Source: Dromiciops gliroides (lineage: Eukaryota > Chordata > Mammalia > Microbiotheria > Microbiotheriidae). Taken from it: a DNA stretch of 64,000 bases. Shown here piece by piece: positions 21,319 to 32,214 of this stretch (positions within the stretch are counted from its first letter, which is position 1; every line of letters starts with the position of its first letter). The stretch spans positions 88,580,827 to 88,644,826 of the forward strand of contig NC_057861.1 in the NCBI RefSeq assembly GCF_019393635.1, given 5' to 3'. The notes beneath the pieces are model-generated. The model saw only the letters and a list, made by a program, of their open reading frames with translations, was not told the DNA's origin and searched no databases. Both the position numbers and the translations under genes were made by a program.

Positions 21319-21473
21319 TTTTTTTTTTTTTTTTTTTGGTGGGGCAATGAGGGTTAAGTGACTTGCCCAGGGTCACACAGCTAGTAAGTGTCAAGTGTCT
21401 GAGGCCAGATTTGAACTCAGGTCCTTCTGAATCCAGGGCCGGTGCTTTATCCACTGCGCCACCTAGCTGCCCC
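21319..21473 (-). mobile_element. WSINE1-like SINE with 13-bp target duplication
   Basis: A T-tail, full body and head are bracketed by CTACAGTACTCTC (21306-21318 and 21474-21486). Confidence 0.93.
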
Positions 21474-21699
21474 CTACAGTACTCTCAGTCCAGGGTTATA
21501 CTTGAGGCAGATCATGGGCTAACCAAACATTTGTGGGCTAACCTGGAAACTAATGGAACGTGGTTTTTCTATTGGAAAATGTATATCACGTTCAAAAAAA
21601 GGGCTTCTAAATTGAAAGAAATTATGAAAAACCAATTAATATATGGGAGATCCAGGGTTTTTTTTCCCCTTTCTCTTTCCTTATTCAAAACCAAGTCCT

Positions 21700-22150
21700 T
21701 GTAAAGGACATTGCTGATAGCTGAGTTACCCAAATCCTCTGGGTACAAGCTTTTCACCCCATCCAAACAGAAGAGAGGACTTTACAAAGAAAATCTTATC
21801 TTGGTGAATTCTGGCCCATTTTATTCTACCCAAGCAGAACTAGGTAGATCCCTTTTGTCTAAATTGGGATGGTCTAGGTGTGGAAATAGTCTCTCCTTAT
21901 CGATGAGTGACATGATCAGAGTTGTGTACCCAGCCCCTCATTATAATAGGCTCCCCTCTCATAATATTTATTCTCTCATTAATTGTTAGCCAATCAGAGT
22001 TGATTTCCCCCTGTGGAGAACACCCACTCTTCTAAGCTTATATAAACATTGACTAGCTTCTAGGATTCCTCTTTGTTCCCTGTGAGAGCCACTGCCCTCT
22101 TTCTTTAATTATTTTCTAGCCATAATTAATACAATGATTGTTAATTACTT
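21700..22150 (+). mobile_element. Possible LTR or other promoter-bearing repeat
   Basis: A CCAAT box (GCCAATCAGAG, about 21988), a TATA-like CTTATATAAACA (about 22038) and CTCTTTGTTCCCTGTGAGAG lie in the order expected for an LTR. No flanking duplication or second copy was found, so this is tentative. Confidence 0.3.
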
Positions 22151-22190
22151 AGAAAGTATCTCTCAAAAAAAAAAGAAAGTATCTCTCAAA
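22151..22190. repeat. 17-bp direct repeat around a short A run
   Basis: AGAAAGTATCTCTCAAA occurs at 22151-22167 and 22174-22190, with only A between the copies. Confidence 0.85.
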
Positions 22191-22269
22191 CTTTTCATAC
22201 TTCACAGTTGGAATTTGGAGATATGACGTCTGTGTAAGTTGAGAATCAAATAAAGCACTTAGTGTGTAC

Positions 22270-22475
22270 TAGGAAATATAATTTAATATTGGTTTTGGAT
22301 TCAGTAGGCCTGAGTTTGAATTCTAGTTCTGTCACCTACTGTATGACCATAGAAATCATTTTACCTCCTTGTACCTCCATTTTCTCATACTGGTAGTGCC
22401 TTCCTTACAAAACTGTTGTGAAAGAGGTGCATTGTAGGCCTTACAGCAAATGGAAATGTCAGGTATTGATCATAT
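22270..22475 (+). mobile_element. MIR/THER-like SINE interrupted by a WSINE1-like copy
   Basis: GAGTTTGAATTCTAGTTCTG, CTGTATGACCATAGAAATCA and AACTGTTGTGAAAGAGGTGC. Confidence 0.6.
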
Positions 22476-22479
22476 TATT

Positions 22480-22645
22480 TTTTTTTTGTTTTTTTGTTTT
22501 TGTTTTTTTGCAGGGCAATGAGGGTTAAGTGAGTTGCCCAGGGTCACACAGCTAGTAAGGGTCAAATGTCTGAGGCCAGATTTGAACTCAGGTCCTCCTG
22601 AATCCAGGGCCAGTGCTTTTTCCACTCTGCCACCTAGCTGCCCCA
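22480..22645 (-). mobile_element. WSINE1-like SINE with 11-bp target duplication
   Basis: A TTTTTTTG-rich tail, full body and CCACCTAGCTGCCCC head, bracketed by ATCATATTATT (22469-22479 and 22646-22656). Confidence 0.92.
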
Positions 22646-22794
22646 ATCATATTATTATTAAACTTAGAACAAGCATGAAAAAAACCCCACAGAAATCACA
22701 GTTTAATTAATGGGCAAACAGAGAACATTTCCAGAGCCTTCCCCAATTCCAAATAAGTTATTTATATACTTAAGTTTGAAATGTCTCATTACAG

Positions 22795-23200
22795 GAGGAA
22801 CTTAATTACAGAGCTCCCTTCTCAAAGCCAAGCTCCTCCCTGAAGTCTTCCCTGATCATTCACTTTATAGCTCAAAGTGATCACACTCTCCACTACTCAT
22901 CACTCCTTTGGAACTTATGTCTTTCCTTGTATCATGAGGAATTTTTTTTTCATATGTGAATATCTTGAATCAGCTTGTCAGCTGACTCTCTCCATCTCTG
23001 TTCTTCATCTTCTATCCCTGGAGTCTTCAATTTATCAACTATTGAATTCATCCTTTCTTTCATGATGAAAGTCCCTGATCTCCTCCTGAAATGAGAGTCA
23101 CATTTGTCTCTTTCAATTCCTCACAGACTTTTGCCTGAACGTTCCCTTTGCACTGGCCTCCTTTTCTCAGCATCATAATTCTTTGACTACCTGTGTCTTC
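22795..23200 (+). mobile_element. L2-like LINE fragment
   Basis: AGCTCCTCCCTGAAGTCTTC and CACTCCTTTGGAACTTATGT follow the L2 3' order. The right half is weaker. Confidence 0.45.
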
Positions 23201-23479
23201 CCTATGGGGATAAGAGGTCTTTCTGTTTAAGGCAATTAAAAGGCCATAGAGAGAGAAAATATGCCTGAGGAGAAAGGGTACAGTTAAACCTTGATCTCCA
23301 AGGTAAATCAGGATGTTAGGGCAGGATTGAGATAAAAAAATTCCCTGGGTTCAATAATTCCTGTAGGTGAGGTCCAGAAGCACAAATGAAAGTCAGGGAT
23401 TGGAGTCAGGGCAAACCAGACATTTAATCATACAAAGGTACTTTGTACTCTAGTGGTACAGGTAGTAGAATTCACTTAC

Positions 23480-23640
23480 AGTAGAATAGTGTGGTATCAT
23501 TACACCCATTTTACAGATTCAGAAAATAAGACCCAGAAAATGAAATGACTTGCCTCAAGTCACAGAGTTAGTACTGGGACTCAGGACTTCCTGACACTAA
23601 AGGAGATAGTCTTTCTTTTATACCATGCTGTCTGCATGCA
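23480..23640 (-). mobile_element. MIR-like SINE
   Basis: CCATTTTACAGATTCAGAAA, ATGACTTGCCTCAAGTCACA and ACTCAGGACTTCCTGACACT. Confidence 0.7.
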
Positions 23641-24030
23641 TCTGTGAGCCCATTTTGAGAAATGAGCTAACAGAACTCTGGACAGCTCAATGGAGTGAAC
23701 TCCTGGGAATGTTAGCAGGCTAGCTTTGTAGCAAGAGGATCCTTAATTGAAGGTATCGATCTAGACCTCATGAGGCATAACTTTGAATACTTCCATAGCT
23801 TTAGAATCACCCATCCTTGACTTTGTTTTATTGTTTAATTATGGGGCCACCTGCCACAGAATAGAGAGGTAATATTTTTAAAGATTTCTTCAAAGGCTTT
23901 CCTAATTATGTGGGTAAGTACTTTTTGTGATGGATTTCTGAAATTAACTTCACTCTGCTGGTGTCTCTGTACCCTTCTCTGTGCTCTTATCACTATTAGG
24001 CTTGCTGATTTTCTCTGTTTATTGGCTATT
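23641..24030. other. No gene or repeat recognised
   Basis: Mixed sequence without diagnostic motifs. Confidence 0.35.
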
Positions 24031-24265
24031 ACTCTTAGTTTTCCTTTGCTTCCTCCAGGAAGTCTTCTTTCATGCCTCCAACTTACTCTTCTGACCTCAT
24101 ATATGCTTTGTATTATGCTTCCTTAATGCACTCCTAATCTAATGTTGTCCATTACAGTTTTCTGTCTGTATGCTATTCCTCTACTAAACTATAAGCTCTA
24201 TGAGGGCAAAGGATTGATTGTTTCTTATCTAAATTACAGAAGGTGTTTATTCAACACTTAACAAA
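24030..24265 (+). mobile_element. L2-like LINE 3' end
   Basis: CTATAAGCTCTATGAGGGCA and a TGTTTATTCAACACTTAAC end. Confidence 0.45.
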
Positions 24266-24289
24266 AATATTATTATTATTATTAACAAT

Positions 24290-24510
24290 AAAAATAGCAC
24301 TTACATAACTAAGATGTACAAAGTACTTTGCTTGTTATCCTGATTGATCTTTGTAATGTCTTTATGAGGTAGATGTTATTATTTTCTTCACTTTACTGAT
24401 GAGGAAACTGTGGCAGAGGTAATGATGTATCCAGAGTCACACAGCTAGTAAGTGTCTAAGGAATCATGTCTTCCTGAGTCCAAGTCCACCGTACCCCCTA
24501 ACTGCCTGTC
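24290..24510 (-). mobile_element. MIR-like SINE
   Basis: TTTACTGATGAGGAAACTGT, CAGAGTCACACAGCTAGTAA and CTTCCTGAGTCCAAGTCCAC. Confidence 0.75.
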
Positions 24511-24669
24511 TATTATAGGAATTGGAAGGTTCTTGGACTGGGAATTGGGAGACCTGAGGTCTATGTTTAGTTTGGCCCTGAAATTACTGTGTGACCTTGA
24601 ACAAAAAATTAGGGAAAGTAGTTTGCTGAACTGGAAAGGATACTAGGTTTGAAATCTGAGGACCTGGAT

Positions 24670-24960
24670 CCAATAATAATAATAATGATGGATAGCATTT
24701 ACATAGCACTTGGAAAGTTGCAACTCTCATAACAACCTTATATATATATATGTATGTATGCACGCATGTATGTAAAAATCAAATTTGACCCTCACAATAA
24801 CCTTATGAAACAGGTGCTAGTATTATCCACATTTTACAGATAAGAGAAGTTAAGGGACTTGTCTAGGGCCGCACCTAAATGTCTTAGAATTTGAACTCAG
24901 GTCTAATCTGACTCTAGATACAGTACTCTAGCCACCATACCACCTAGCTTCTTTTGAAGC
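24670..24960 (-). mobile_element. MIR-like SINE with TATATA/TATG insertion
   Basis: TAGCATTTACATAGCACTTG, ACATTTTACAGATAAGAGAA and GTACTCTAGCCACCATACCA. A TATATATG/TATG tract sits at about 24740-24772. Confidence 0.65.
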
Positions 24961-25208
24961 ACTATTAAGTATGATATTTGTGATTTGCAGTGCCACTTAA
25001 CAACTCCAGTCCTCAGTTTCTTCAACTGTAAAATCAGACAACTCAGACTAGTTGAATACACCAAGTGTCCCATCCAATTTTAAAATGAGGATTCTTCTGT
25101 CCCAAGTCCCTAAACTTCCCTCGTTCTCAGGTTCTTTCTCATAAAACGAAGGGATTAGAATATATAACTCTTAACTTGTTCTCCTGCTTTACTATCTCAT
25201 TTACTTTT

Positions 25209-25346
25209 TTTTTTTGCATGGAAATGAGGGTTAAGTGACTTGTCCAGGGTCACAAAGCTGGTGTCAAGTGTCTGAGGCCAAATTTGAACTCAGGTCCTCC
25301 CAAATCCAGGACTTGTGCTTTATCCACTGTGCCACCTAGCTGCCCC
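25209..25346 (-). mobile_element. WSINE1-like SINE with 12-bp target duplication
   Basis: Tail, body with a short internal deletion after CACAAAGCTGGTG, and head, bracketed by TCATTTACTTTT (25197-25208 and 25347-25358). Confidence 0.92.
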
Positions 25347-25594
25347 TCATTTACTTTTAATATGATGGAGAAGTGATTTGATTTTTTCCCCCCTTTTTGA
25401 CAGTTTGATTTTTCAGGTCTTTCCTGTTCCTGTGTGCTCCCAGTAACTGTAAGAGTTATTTATAAAATGAAGCTTATCCTACACCTTACTTGTTGGGACC
25501 TTCTTTCTTTCAGTGACTAAAACATTTATAGCTTAATTTTGAAAGGAACCCCTGAGGCCATCCATACATTTGTCATTCAAAAAACATTTATCAG

Positions 25595-25884
25595 TGTACT
25601 GATTGGAATGACGCCACCTGCTGGAGAGCTACTGTAGGAAAGCTCTGCCATGAGGAGAAGGCATCTGAGGGCAAGCCATGTGGTTTTCCTTGACATCAGG
25701 AAGTGACGTTTGCTCGTGGGTACTGTCTATAAAAGAGGCAAGGCTTGCTCTCTCGCTCTCTTTCTGGAGGACCTCACGGGGGAGAGGAGCTGGAGACATT
25801 GGCTCCCTGAGATAGACAGCTGAATCTAGGCCTCTCTCTCTCTTCACCAAATTCTTATTCTCCTTAATAAATGCTTAAAAGTCT
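25595..25884 (+). mobile_element. LTR (U3-R part) of an endogenous retrovirus family, lacking U5
   Basis: The sequence starts with TGTACTGATTGG and matches the reverse complement of the LTR at 36244-36600 in its first part and in the R region. It has a TATA box (TATAAAAG, 25728-25735) and an AATAAA signal (25866-25871). About 13 bases after the signal it passes directly into A-rich DNA (TAAAAATAAATAAA), and the U5 seen in the other copy is missing. A CTCF-core-like motif lies at 25612-25624 (minus strand). No retroviral coding region adjoins it. Confidence 0.7.
25612..25624 (-). promoter_or_regulatory. CTCF core-motif match in LTR
   Basis: The minus strand reads CCAGCAGGTGGCG, which fits the vertebrate CTCF core consensus CCASYAGRKGGCR at every position. 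The same 13 bases occur in the opposite-orientation LTR at 36571, so the motif came with the element. Binding is not shown by sequence alone. Confidence 0.5.
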
Positions 25885-26129
25885 TAAAAATAAATAAATT
25901 CTTTTCTAAGAAACATGTTTCCAAATCAAGTGACTTAAGTTGAGAGTTCATGAGCCTCATTATCATCTTGATTGTTTTAAAATAGAGATAAATGAATACA
26001 ACAAAATACACATGGAAGAATGAAAGACAATGAAATTCAAATTAGGGAAATCTAAATGAATATGAACTTAATATTAATAAGAGTATTCCAAGATATAAAC
26101 TTGATCACATGAATATAAAAAGCTTTTAC

Positions 26130-26199
26130 GTCAGTTACCTACTATGTACCAGACTCTGAGCTAAGCATTGAGGATAAGAAGAAAAAAAGGTGTGTGTAT

Positions 26200-26240
<41 letters not shown>

Positions 26241-26470
26241 GGAGGGGGCAAGTTTCTTTCCTGGGGAAAAGCATGTCAATTTGCTTTTTTTTTTTTTTAA
26301 GAGCTTTGCTGAAATATTTTGTTACTGCATCATCTATATTTAAAAATACATCTCTCTTCCTTCCCCTACCAGAAACCCATCATTATCAATCTATAAACAT
26401 TTATGAAGAACCTACTATGTTTTAGGCACTCTGATAAGCATTCCTTACTATCAAGGATCTTCCATTTTTA
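26130..26470 (+). mobile_element. Old interspersed repeats and (TG)n
   Basis: TCAGTTACCTACTATGTACC (26134) and AAACATTTATGAAGAACCTA (26395) are two ATTTATTAAGCACC-class pieces on either side of a (TG)n tract. Confidence 0.5.
26191..26239. repeat. (TG)n microsatellite
   Basis: About 49 bp of TG with TATG interruptions. Confidence 0.95.
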
Positions 26471-26944
26471 ACTGGGAAGTCAAGAAACTACAAGTATATG
26501 TGACTTTGAACAATTTCCTTTCCTTAATTTTGCCTCATTTTCCTTCTCTATAAAATGGAGTACTTTGGACTAGGCAGCTTATACTTCCCCACTCAGGATG
26601 AATGTTATAGATTTCTTCAGTTCTTTCTTTGCCAATGCGTTTCCTGAGGGGGGGGGGCAAATGGCAGAGTTTATGAAGTAAAAACCTTTCATGATCTACT
26701 AGAGCAAGTTGTTTTTGTTTTTTTTTAAATCAAAATCACAAAGCCTCTCTTCATACTCTTTTTCTCTGCTTGAACACTTGGCAATACAAATTCACTTAAT
26801 GCTTATTCAGGTGACTTGAAGTGTTGTCAGAAAGCTGATACTTTCATGTAACATAGAGCTATAGTGACTTACTTATTTCCCCAGGACAACTTTGGGGTAT
26901 GGATAATGTTGCTTTTTAATCTTTCCAAGTGGAATGCCATTCAT

Positions 26945-27130
26945 ATCTTTATTGAGTCATAAAGTCCTGGAGCTGGTAGGTACTTTAGGACATTGAAACA
27001 CCATTGAATATTAGACATAGAAAATACCTTCATACTTGGGATATTAGAGCACAGAACATAAGAACATTTGAAAATGAAAACCAAAATATGGGACCTAAAG
27101 GAACCCATAACAAGAAATGCATAAGTAACA
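26945..27130 (-). repeat. Degenerate tandem TAGAATATTAGA-type lead
   Basis: Units such as TGAATATTAGACATAGAAAA, GGGATATTAGAGCACAGAAC and ATAAGAACATTTG resemble those at 12.1 kb. No clear MIR body follows. Confidence 0.45.
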
Positions 27131-27279
27131 GTGTATCCCCAAAGACAGTACAATTTAAAGCTATTTAAAGTGTTAAAATGTACTGATTTGTGGTACATCT
27201 TGATATATGATATGACCTAAAGTGATAAAGGGCAAAGGATATGTCCTGACAAATGATATAAGAAATATGATGAAGGAGA

Positions 27280-27780
27280 GAGAACTTTCAAATAGGGGAT
27301 CAGGAAAGGCTTCATTGAGGAGGAAAGATTTGTGTGAAGGCAGGAGGGGTGGAATTTGAAGGAAAAGAAGGGTACCAATAGGAGGAGGTGTGAAGGGAAT
27401 GCATTCCAGACATAGGGATTGGGCTGTAAAGATGGGTAGAGGAAGTTGAGATCAGGATAAACTCAGGGAACATCTAATAGTACAATTTGACTTGAACAGG
27501 GAATGAGTAAAAGAGAGTATCATGAAAAAAGACTGTGAAGGCAGTTTCGAATTATATCATAAATGATTTTTAATACCATCCTCAGGAATTTTTATTCTAT
27601 CTTGTAGGCAATGGAAACCATTGAAATTAATTAGGAGAGATGTGACATAGTCAGACGTATATTAGGAAGAGTATTTGGGCAGTCAGGTGAAGGACAGATT
27701 GGAGCTGAGAGAGAATAAAGGCAAGGAAAGTCTTAGAAATAGAAAGGATGAATAGAATGTTAGGATGAGAAGATTCCCTA
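27280..27780 (+). mobile_element. Old interspersed repeat, long form
   Basis: GGAAAGGCTTCATTGAGGAG, GGGAATGCATTCCAGACATA, TTTATTCTATCTTGTAGGCA and GAGAGATGTGACATAGTCAG match an ancient mammal-wide repeat. I recognise the pattern but not the family name. Confidence 0.55.
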
Positions 27781-27784
27781 GAAG

Positions 27785-27925
27785 ATGTCTTGTCCTTCCC
27801 CTATCTTGTTCTATCATTTACCCAAGGAGGAAACAAAATTACAAAAGTGAAATGACTTATCCCAAGTTATACAGCTAGCTAGTAACTAAGCTGAGATTCA
27901 AAACCAAGTTTATTTTTTTTACATC
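27785..27925 (-). mobile_element. MIR-like SINE
   Basis: CATTTACCCAAGGAGGAAAC, ATGACTTATCCCAAGTTATA and ACAGCTAGCTAGTAAC. Confidence 0.6.
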
Positions 27926-28084
27926 ATCTCCTTAAATAGGTAAATGTTGTTCAAAGGATTTAACTTCACTGAAAGTTTTCTGGAAAAAGTTATATGGTGA
28001 ATAATAAAAAAATTTGAACATAACTGGGTCAAGATCTATAAGAAAATCATAGTCCCTGTTTTGGGCAGGGGGCAAGGTAAGAGT

Positions 28085-28144
28085 ATGGTATTGATATTTA
28101 TGTATTATGGTATCAATACATGGTAATGATATTTATGTATTATG
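28085..28144. repeat. Short tandem duplication, 35-bp period
   Basis: ATGGTATTGATATTTATG and the rest of a 25-bp unit at 28085-28109 recur at 28120-28144 with one change. Confidence 0.75.
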
Positions 28145-28599
28145 CACATGAAGAAATTATTTTGTTTTTACAGCACTGTGCAATTTTGAGGGATTATTAT
28201 TATTTATCTGTATTGTTTCCTGACTTCATTTGTAGTCTGGCTCTTTCTTGGAAGTTAGGTACACTTGAGGGTGGGGGAGACCAGATGAGATGCCAGATGG
28301 GACCGACTTGGACTCAAGGTAGTGTGACCATGTGGCAACAGGGCCCAGGTGTCTCAGGTTAAGACCTTGGTGCATTTATTAAACAGAAGGCTGAAGAAGA
28401 GATGACATACAGATGAAAAGACAGCATCTTCATATATTGAAGGGCAAAGCAGTTTCAGAAAAATGATATATACAATGACTGAAACAATGTAAATGGGGAG
28501 AAAAAACCCAAATCCTGAAATTGCATGCTTCACTATAACAATAATGACCAAGAAGCTTGGCTCTGGAAATGAGTTAATAAAATTCAACTCTTTTTTTGC

Positions 28600-28760
28600 A
28601 GAAGTGGGGGACTATGGGTATTGAATATTTCATATACTGTTGACTTGATTAATGTGTTAATTGGCTATGTTGAACTGCTTTTTAAAAAACTCTTTTAAAA
28701 TGCTTTGTTACAAGAGAAGGCTCACAGTGCAGGAGGGCTTATATTTGGAAATGGTGATAT
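28600..28760 (+). mobile_element. Interspersed repeat, family unassigned
   Basis: AAGTGGGGGACTATGGGTAT and TTGAACTGCTTTTTAAAAAA recur in related form at about 59400-59490. Confidence 0.45.
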
Positions 28761-28799
28761 AAAAAAGCTATAAATAATTGTTTTAAACTAAAAAGAGAA

Positions 28800-29070
28800 A
28801 TAAAGGGTAATTTTAAAAATGGCCTGTCACATGGCAGAGGGATGAGATTTGTTCTACTTGGCTCCAGAGAGAAGAATTAGGAGCAAAGGAGGTAAGTTAC
28901 AAGGGGAGGTAGAGGGTAAGGAGGGAGGAACAGATTTTGCTTCTATGTAAAGAACAATCCCCAAAGTGGAATGGGAGGATAGTGAATTCCTTATGTACTA
29001 TAGAGTAGGCTGGATGAACACTTTGTGGGGATGTTATAGAGAAGATGCTTGTTGAGGTATGTGTTGGACT
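28800..29070 (+). mobile_element. L3/CR1 LINE 3' fragment
   Basis: GGGATGAGATTTGTTCTACT, GAAGAATTAGGAGCAAAGGA, CCCCAAAGTGGAATGGGAGG and TGTGGGGATGTTATAGAGAA follow the L3 3' order. Confidence 0.65.
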
Positions 29071-29084
29071 GAATTATTTCAGGA

Positions 29085-29600
29085 ATCTTTGTGGAGAAGT
29101 AGATAGAGGACTGTATTTGAAGTTAAGAAGACTGAATAAATATTCCCAGATACTTATTAATTGTAAAACCATGGGTATGTCATTCTTTTTTGGGGGGGGG
29201 GGTGAGGCAATTGGGGTTAAGTGACTTGCCCAGGGTCACACAGCTAGTAAGTGTTAAGTGTCTGAGGCCGGATTTGAACTCAGGTACTCCTGACTCCAGG
29301 GCCGGTGCTTTATCTACTGCACCATCTAGCTGCCCCTGGGTATGTCATTCTTAACTGGTGCTATCCTCAGTTTACTCGTCTGTAAAATGCAAATAATCCA
29401 TCTATCTCTCAGGGTTGTTGTGAGGATTACATAAGATAATAATTATTACGTGCTTAGCAAAATGTCTGGCATATAGGAAACACTATATGAATGTTGTTAT
29501 TACTACCTTGAAGGATTGTTGAGAGGGCCACATGAGATAGCATATATATATAAAGTGCATTGCAAACCTTAAAGCTCTATACTGTATAAATGCTAGCCAT
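29085..29600 (+). mobile_element. MIR/THER-like SINE split by a WSINE1-like copy
   Basis: The MIR-type order ATTGTAAAACCATGGGTATG, CAGTTTACTCGTCTGTAAAA and GGGTTGTTGTGAGGATTACA resumes across the insertion at 29188-29337. Confidence 0.7.
29188..29337 (-). mobile_element. WSINE1-like SINE with 15-bp target duplication
   Basis: It starts with a T/G run in place of the tail and has a full body and head, bracketed by GGGTATGTCATTCTT (29173-29187 and 29338-29352). Confidence 0.93.
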
Positions 29601-30250
29601 TATTACTCCTGAAGCCCCTTGATTTTGGGGCTTGGACAGTGTTTTCCATGTCAAACTCTAAACCAGTAAAATATCTACCTTTTTTTTTTCTTTCATGGAC
29701 TACTCTGTTCTCTTAAAGATTCAAGTGACACATCTCAGCAGTTTAGGGATTGGAAATTAGGATGTGTGGGTAGGAGGAAGAAGGCACAGGGAGAAAAAAA
29801 GAAGGGTAGTCAGGATCATTTTTTGAATTTGCAAATTTTAAAAAACAAAGATCTTTGTTAATAAAAGTTTTATAGGCACAAATTATTTGCCTCATATTGT
29901 TATCAATCTGTAGCCTGGTGTTTGGGAAAGATCAGACTGTCAAGTACATTTATGATACCAGATGCCAGGGAGAAGGATCTTTAAATCTCAAACTTAGGAA
30001 TCTTTTCTTAATTTCTACATATGATGTAAATTTTATAATGTGCAATTTTGTAACCCTCCTTTGCCTGTAATTAGCACATCCTTGCTAAAAAATCCTTTTT
30101 TGGGTTAGCTTGGACTTGTACAGTGAAAGGGCATTGAGGACATTGGGCCACTGGTGAGTGGGAGATGTGCTGTGTCCCAAGTATTTTTGCCAGTTATTCT
30201 TTTGTGGTTTCATTTACAGATTTTTTTTGCCATTGTACTTTGTATATGGA
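29601..30250. other. No gene or repeat recognised
   Basis: Mixed AT-rich sequence. Confidence 0.35.
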
Positions 30251-30470
30251 ATCTCTGTCTCTGTCTCTCTTCCTCTCTCCATCTCTCTGTCTCTGTATAT
30301 CTCTCCGTCTCTCCATCTCTCCCTCCCACCTCTGTCTCTCTGTCTCTCTCCCTCTCTCTTTCTCTTTCTCTCTCTTTCTGTCTCTCCATTTCTCCTTCTC
30401 TCCCTCCCCCCCTATGTCTCTCTGTCCCTGTCTCTTGCTCTCTATATCTCTGTCTCTCTCTTCCTCGCTG
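30251..30470. repeat. Imperfect (CT)n / CTCTGT repeat
   Basis: About 220 bp of CTCTGT, CTCTCC and TTTCTC units. Overlapping serine/leucine ORFs in all frames are artefacts. Confidence 0.9.
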
Positions 30471-30960
30471 GCATTTAAGTTCATTATTTTTTAAAAAGCT
30501 TCAGAGAAGCAGCCTGAAAGATAAGGTGATGACCTAGAGCATGATACAAGTTCAAGTTGTCTGATCAACCCTACACTAATGTGTTAGGTTTCAATGGTCC
30601 ATTTGGTCATAAGGCCACACCCTTTGGTATGCTCTTAGGGACTTTCCTGTAGGCTGACACTAATCTATTAATTAACATTCACTCTTCTGGTCTAGAAGCT
30701 CAACTGATTTTAACATGACCTTACTGTATTATCATCTATTTCCCATCTCTCCATATTATACACATATAAGAAACTTAAACACTTCCCATGGCCTGGTAAT
30801 TATCACCATCAGAATCATTATAGGGCTAAGGACTTGATCTTGATGTAAGGAAGTCTCAGATGGAGAAATTCCCTATACCAATGCAGGTTGTGTTTTCTCT
30901 GTAACTTTGAATATCAGAGAATAGCATAGAGGACTGAGAGGTTCAGGGACTAGTACCTTA
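30471..30960. other. No gene or repeat recognised
   Basis: Mixed sequence without diagnostic motifs. Confidence 0.35.
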
Positions 30961-30964
30961 ACTG

Positions 30965-31250
30965 CCTAAGCAGCTTTGTCACACAGTGGACAAAGTGTTG
31001 GGCCTAGAGTCAGGAAGACTTGAGTTTAAATTTGGCCCTGGCCCTCACTCAGCCTTGCTTGTTGTGAAGGTTAAATGAGATAATACTTGTAAAATGCTTA
31101 CTTGGCACAGAGCAGTTGCTTAATATATTCTTGTTTCTTGGCTTCCTTCCTTGCCCAGGGTCAAACAGCTAATGTGTCAGAGGTAGGATTTGAACTCAGG
31201 CCTTCTTAGCTCCATTCTATCCACTATGCTACATTATTTCTCTATTAATA
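30965..31250. mobile_element. MIR/THER-like SINE pieces
   Basis: CAGTGGACAAAGTGTTGGGC and AGAGTCAGGAAGACTTGAGT (plus) run into TGCCCAGGGTCAAACAGCTA (minus type), so two fragments abut. Confidence 0.6.
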
Positions 31251-31530
31251 AATAATAATAATAATAATAATAAATACTCATTTATATAGTACTTTAAATC
31301 CTATGAAGCACTTCATATACTCTTTATCTCTCATTTCATTCTCATGACAACCTTGATAGCTAGGTACTATTATATTCATCCCCATTTTGTAAATGAGGCA
31401 ACTGAGTCTCAGATAAGTTAAGTGAATGACCCCATGTCATACAGCTATTAAGCAGCTAAAGTGGGATGTAAATTTAGGACTTTATGAACCCAAGTCTTGT
31501 CTTCTATTCACTCATCTGCTGCCTCGCATA
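31250..31530 (-). mobile_element. MIR-like SINE with (ATA)n start
   Basis: An ATAATAATA run (31253-31272) precedes CACTTCATATACTCTTTATC, CATTTTGTAAATGAGGCAAC and CCATGTCATACAGCTATTAA. Confidence 0.7.
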
Positions 31531-31832
31531 ACCAGTTGCATTAAATTTACTAGTCCTTTTTTTCTAAACTAATTAATCCAGGGGACACCTCAGTTTGAAA
31601 TTAATTGACAAATTTAATAAAACCTAGTTCTAGATATTTGGGTAGTATGGAATGCCTGCATACCAAAGGGAGTTCAGAAAAAAAACTTTAAGGAAAAAAT
31701 AGAAGAAATTAAACCCATTTTCAAACATTTTTAGGGGAAACAGAAAAAGTATTTTTTGATACATACATTTTACTGAAGTCCTACTCTAGTGCTTCCTCAT
31801 GACATAGATGTGACTGTGTTCAAAAGGATATG

Positions 31833-31978
31833 GTTGGGCAGCTAGGTGGTTCAGTGGATAGAGCACCGACCCTAGATTCAGGAGGACCTGAGTTCAAATC
31901 TGAGCTCAGACACTTAACACTTACTAGCTGTGTGACCCTGGGCAAGTCACTTAACCCCAATTGCCCCACAAAAAAAAA
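31833..31978 (+). mobile_element. WSINE1-like SINE with 8-bp target duplication
   Basis: Head TGGGCAGCTAGGTGGTTCAG, full body and A-tail, bracketed by GGATATGG (about 31827-31834 and 31980-31987). Confidence 0.9.
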
Positions 31979-32214
31979 TGGATATGGTCACGAGAGTCTT
32001 AGCTCTGTCCTACCATATTGTAAAGTCTTTGAGAATGGGCATGACTTAGCAATGGCCTGCTTGTCTACCATCCATGAGTCAGGCTGGCAAAGTGTGCAGA
32101 AGCTTGTTACCAGAAGGTTGGCCACCAAGTGATCAATGTATTGGCTGTGTTATCTCATGAGACATGAGATACTAGGGCACGGAGGTAATGTAATACTGAT
32201 GGGACGGAATGTCA

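Noticed and set aside
21700..22150. Gene promoter with CCAAT and TATA boxes
   Set aside because: No exon or ORF follows, and the layout fits a retroelement LTR better. Kept only as a low-confidence repeat.
30154..30537. Overlapping ORFs in three plus frames and one minus frame, over 100 codons
   Set aside because: All cross a CTCTGT-type simple repeat that has no stops in most frames. No start context or domain.
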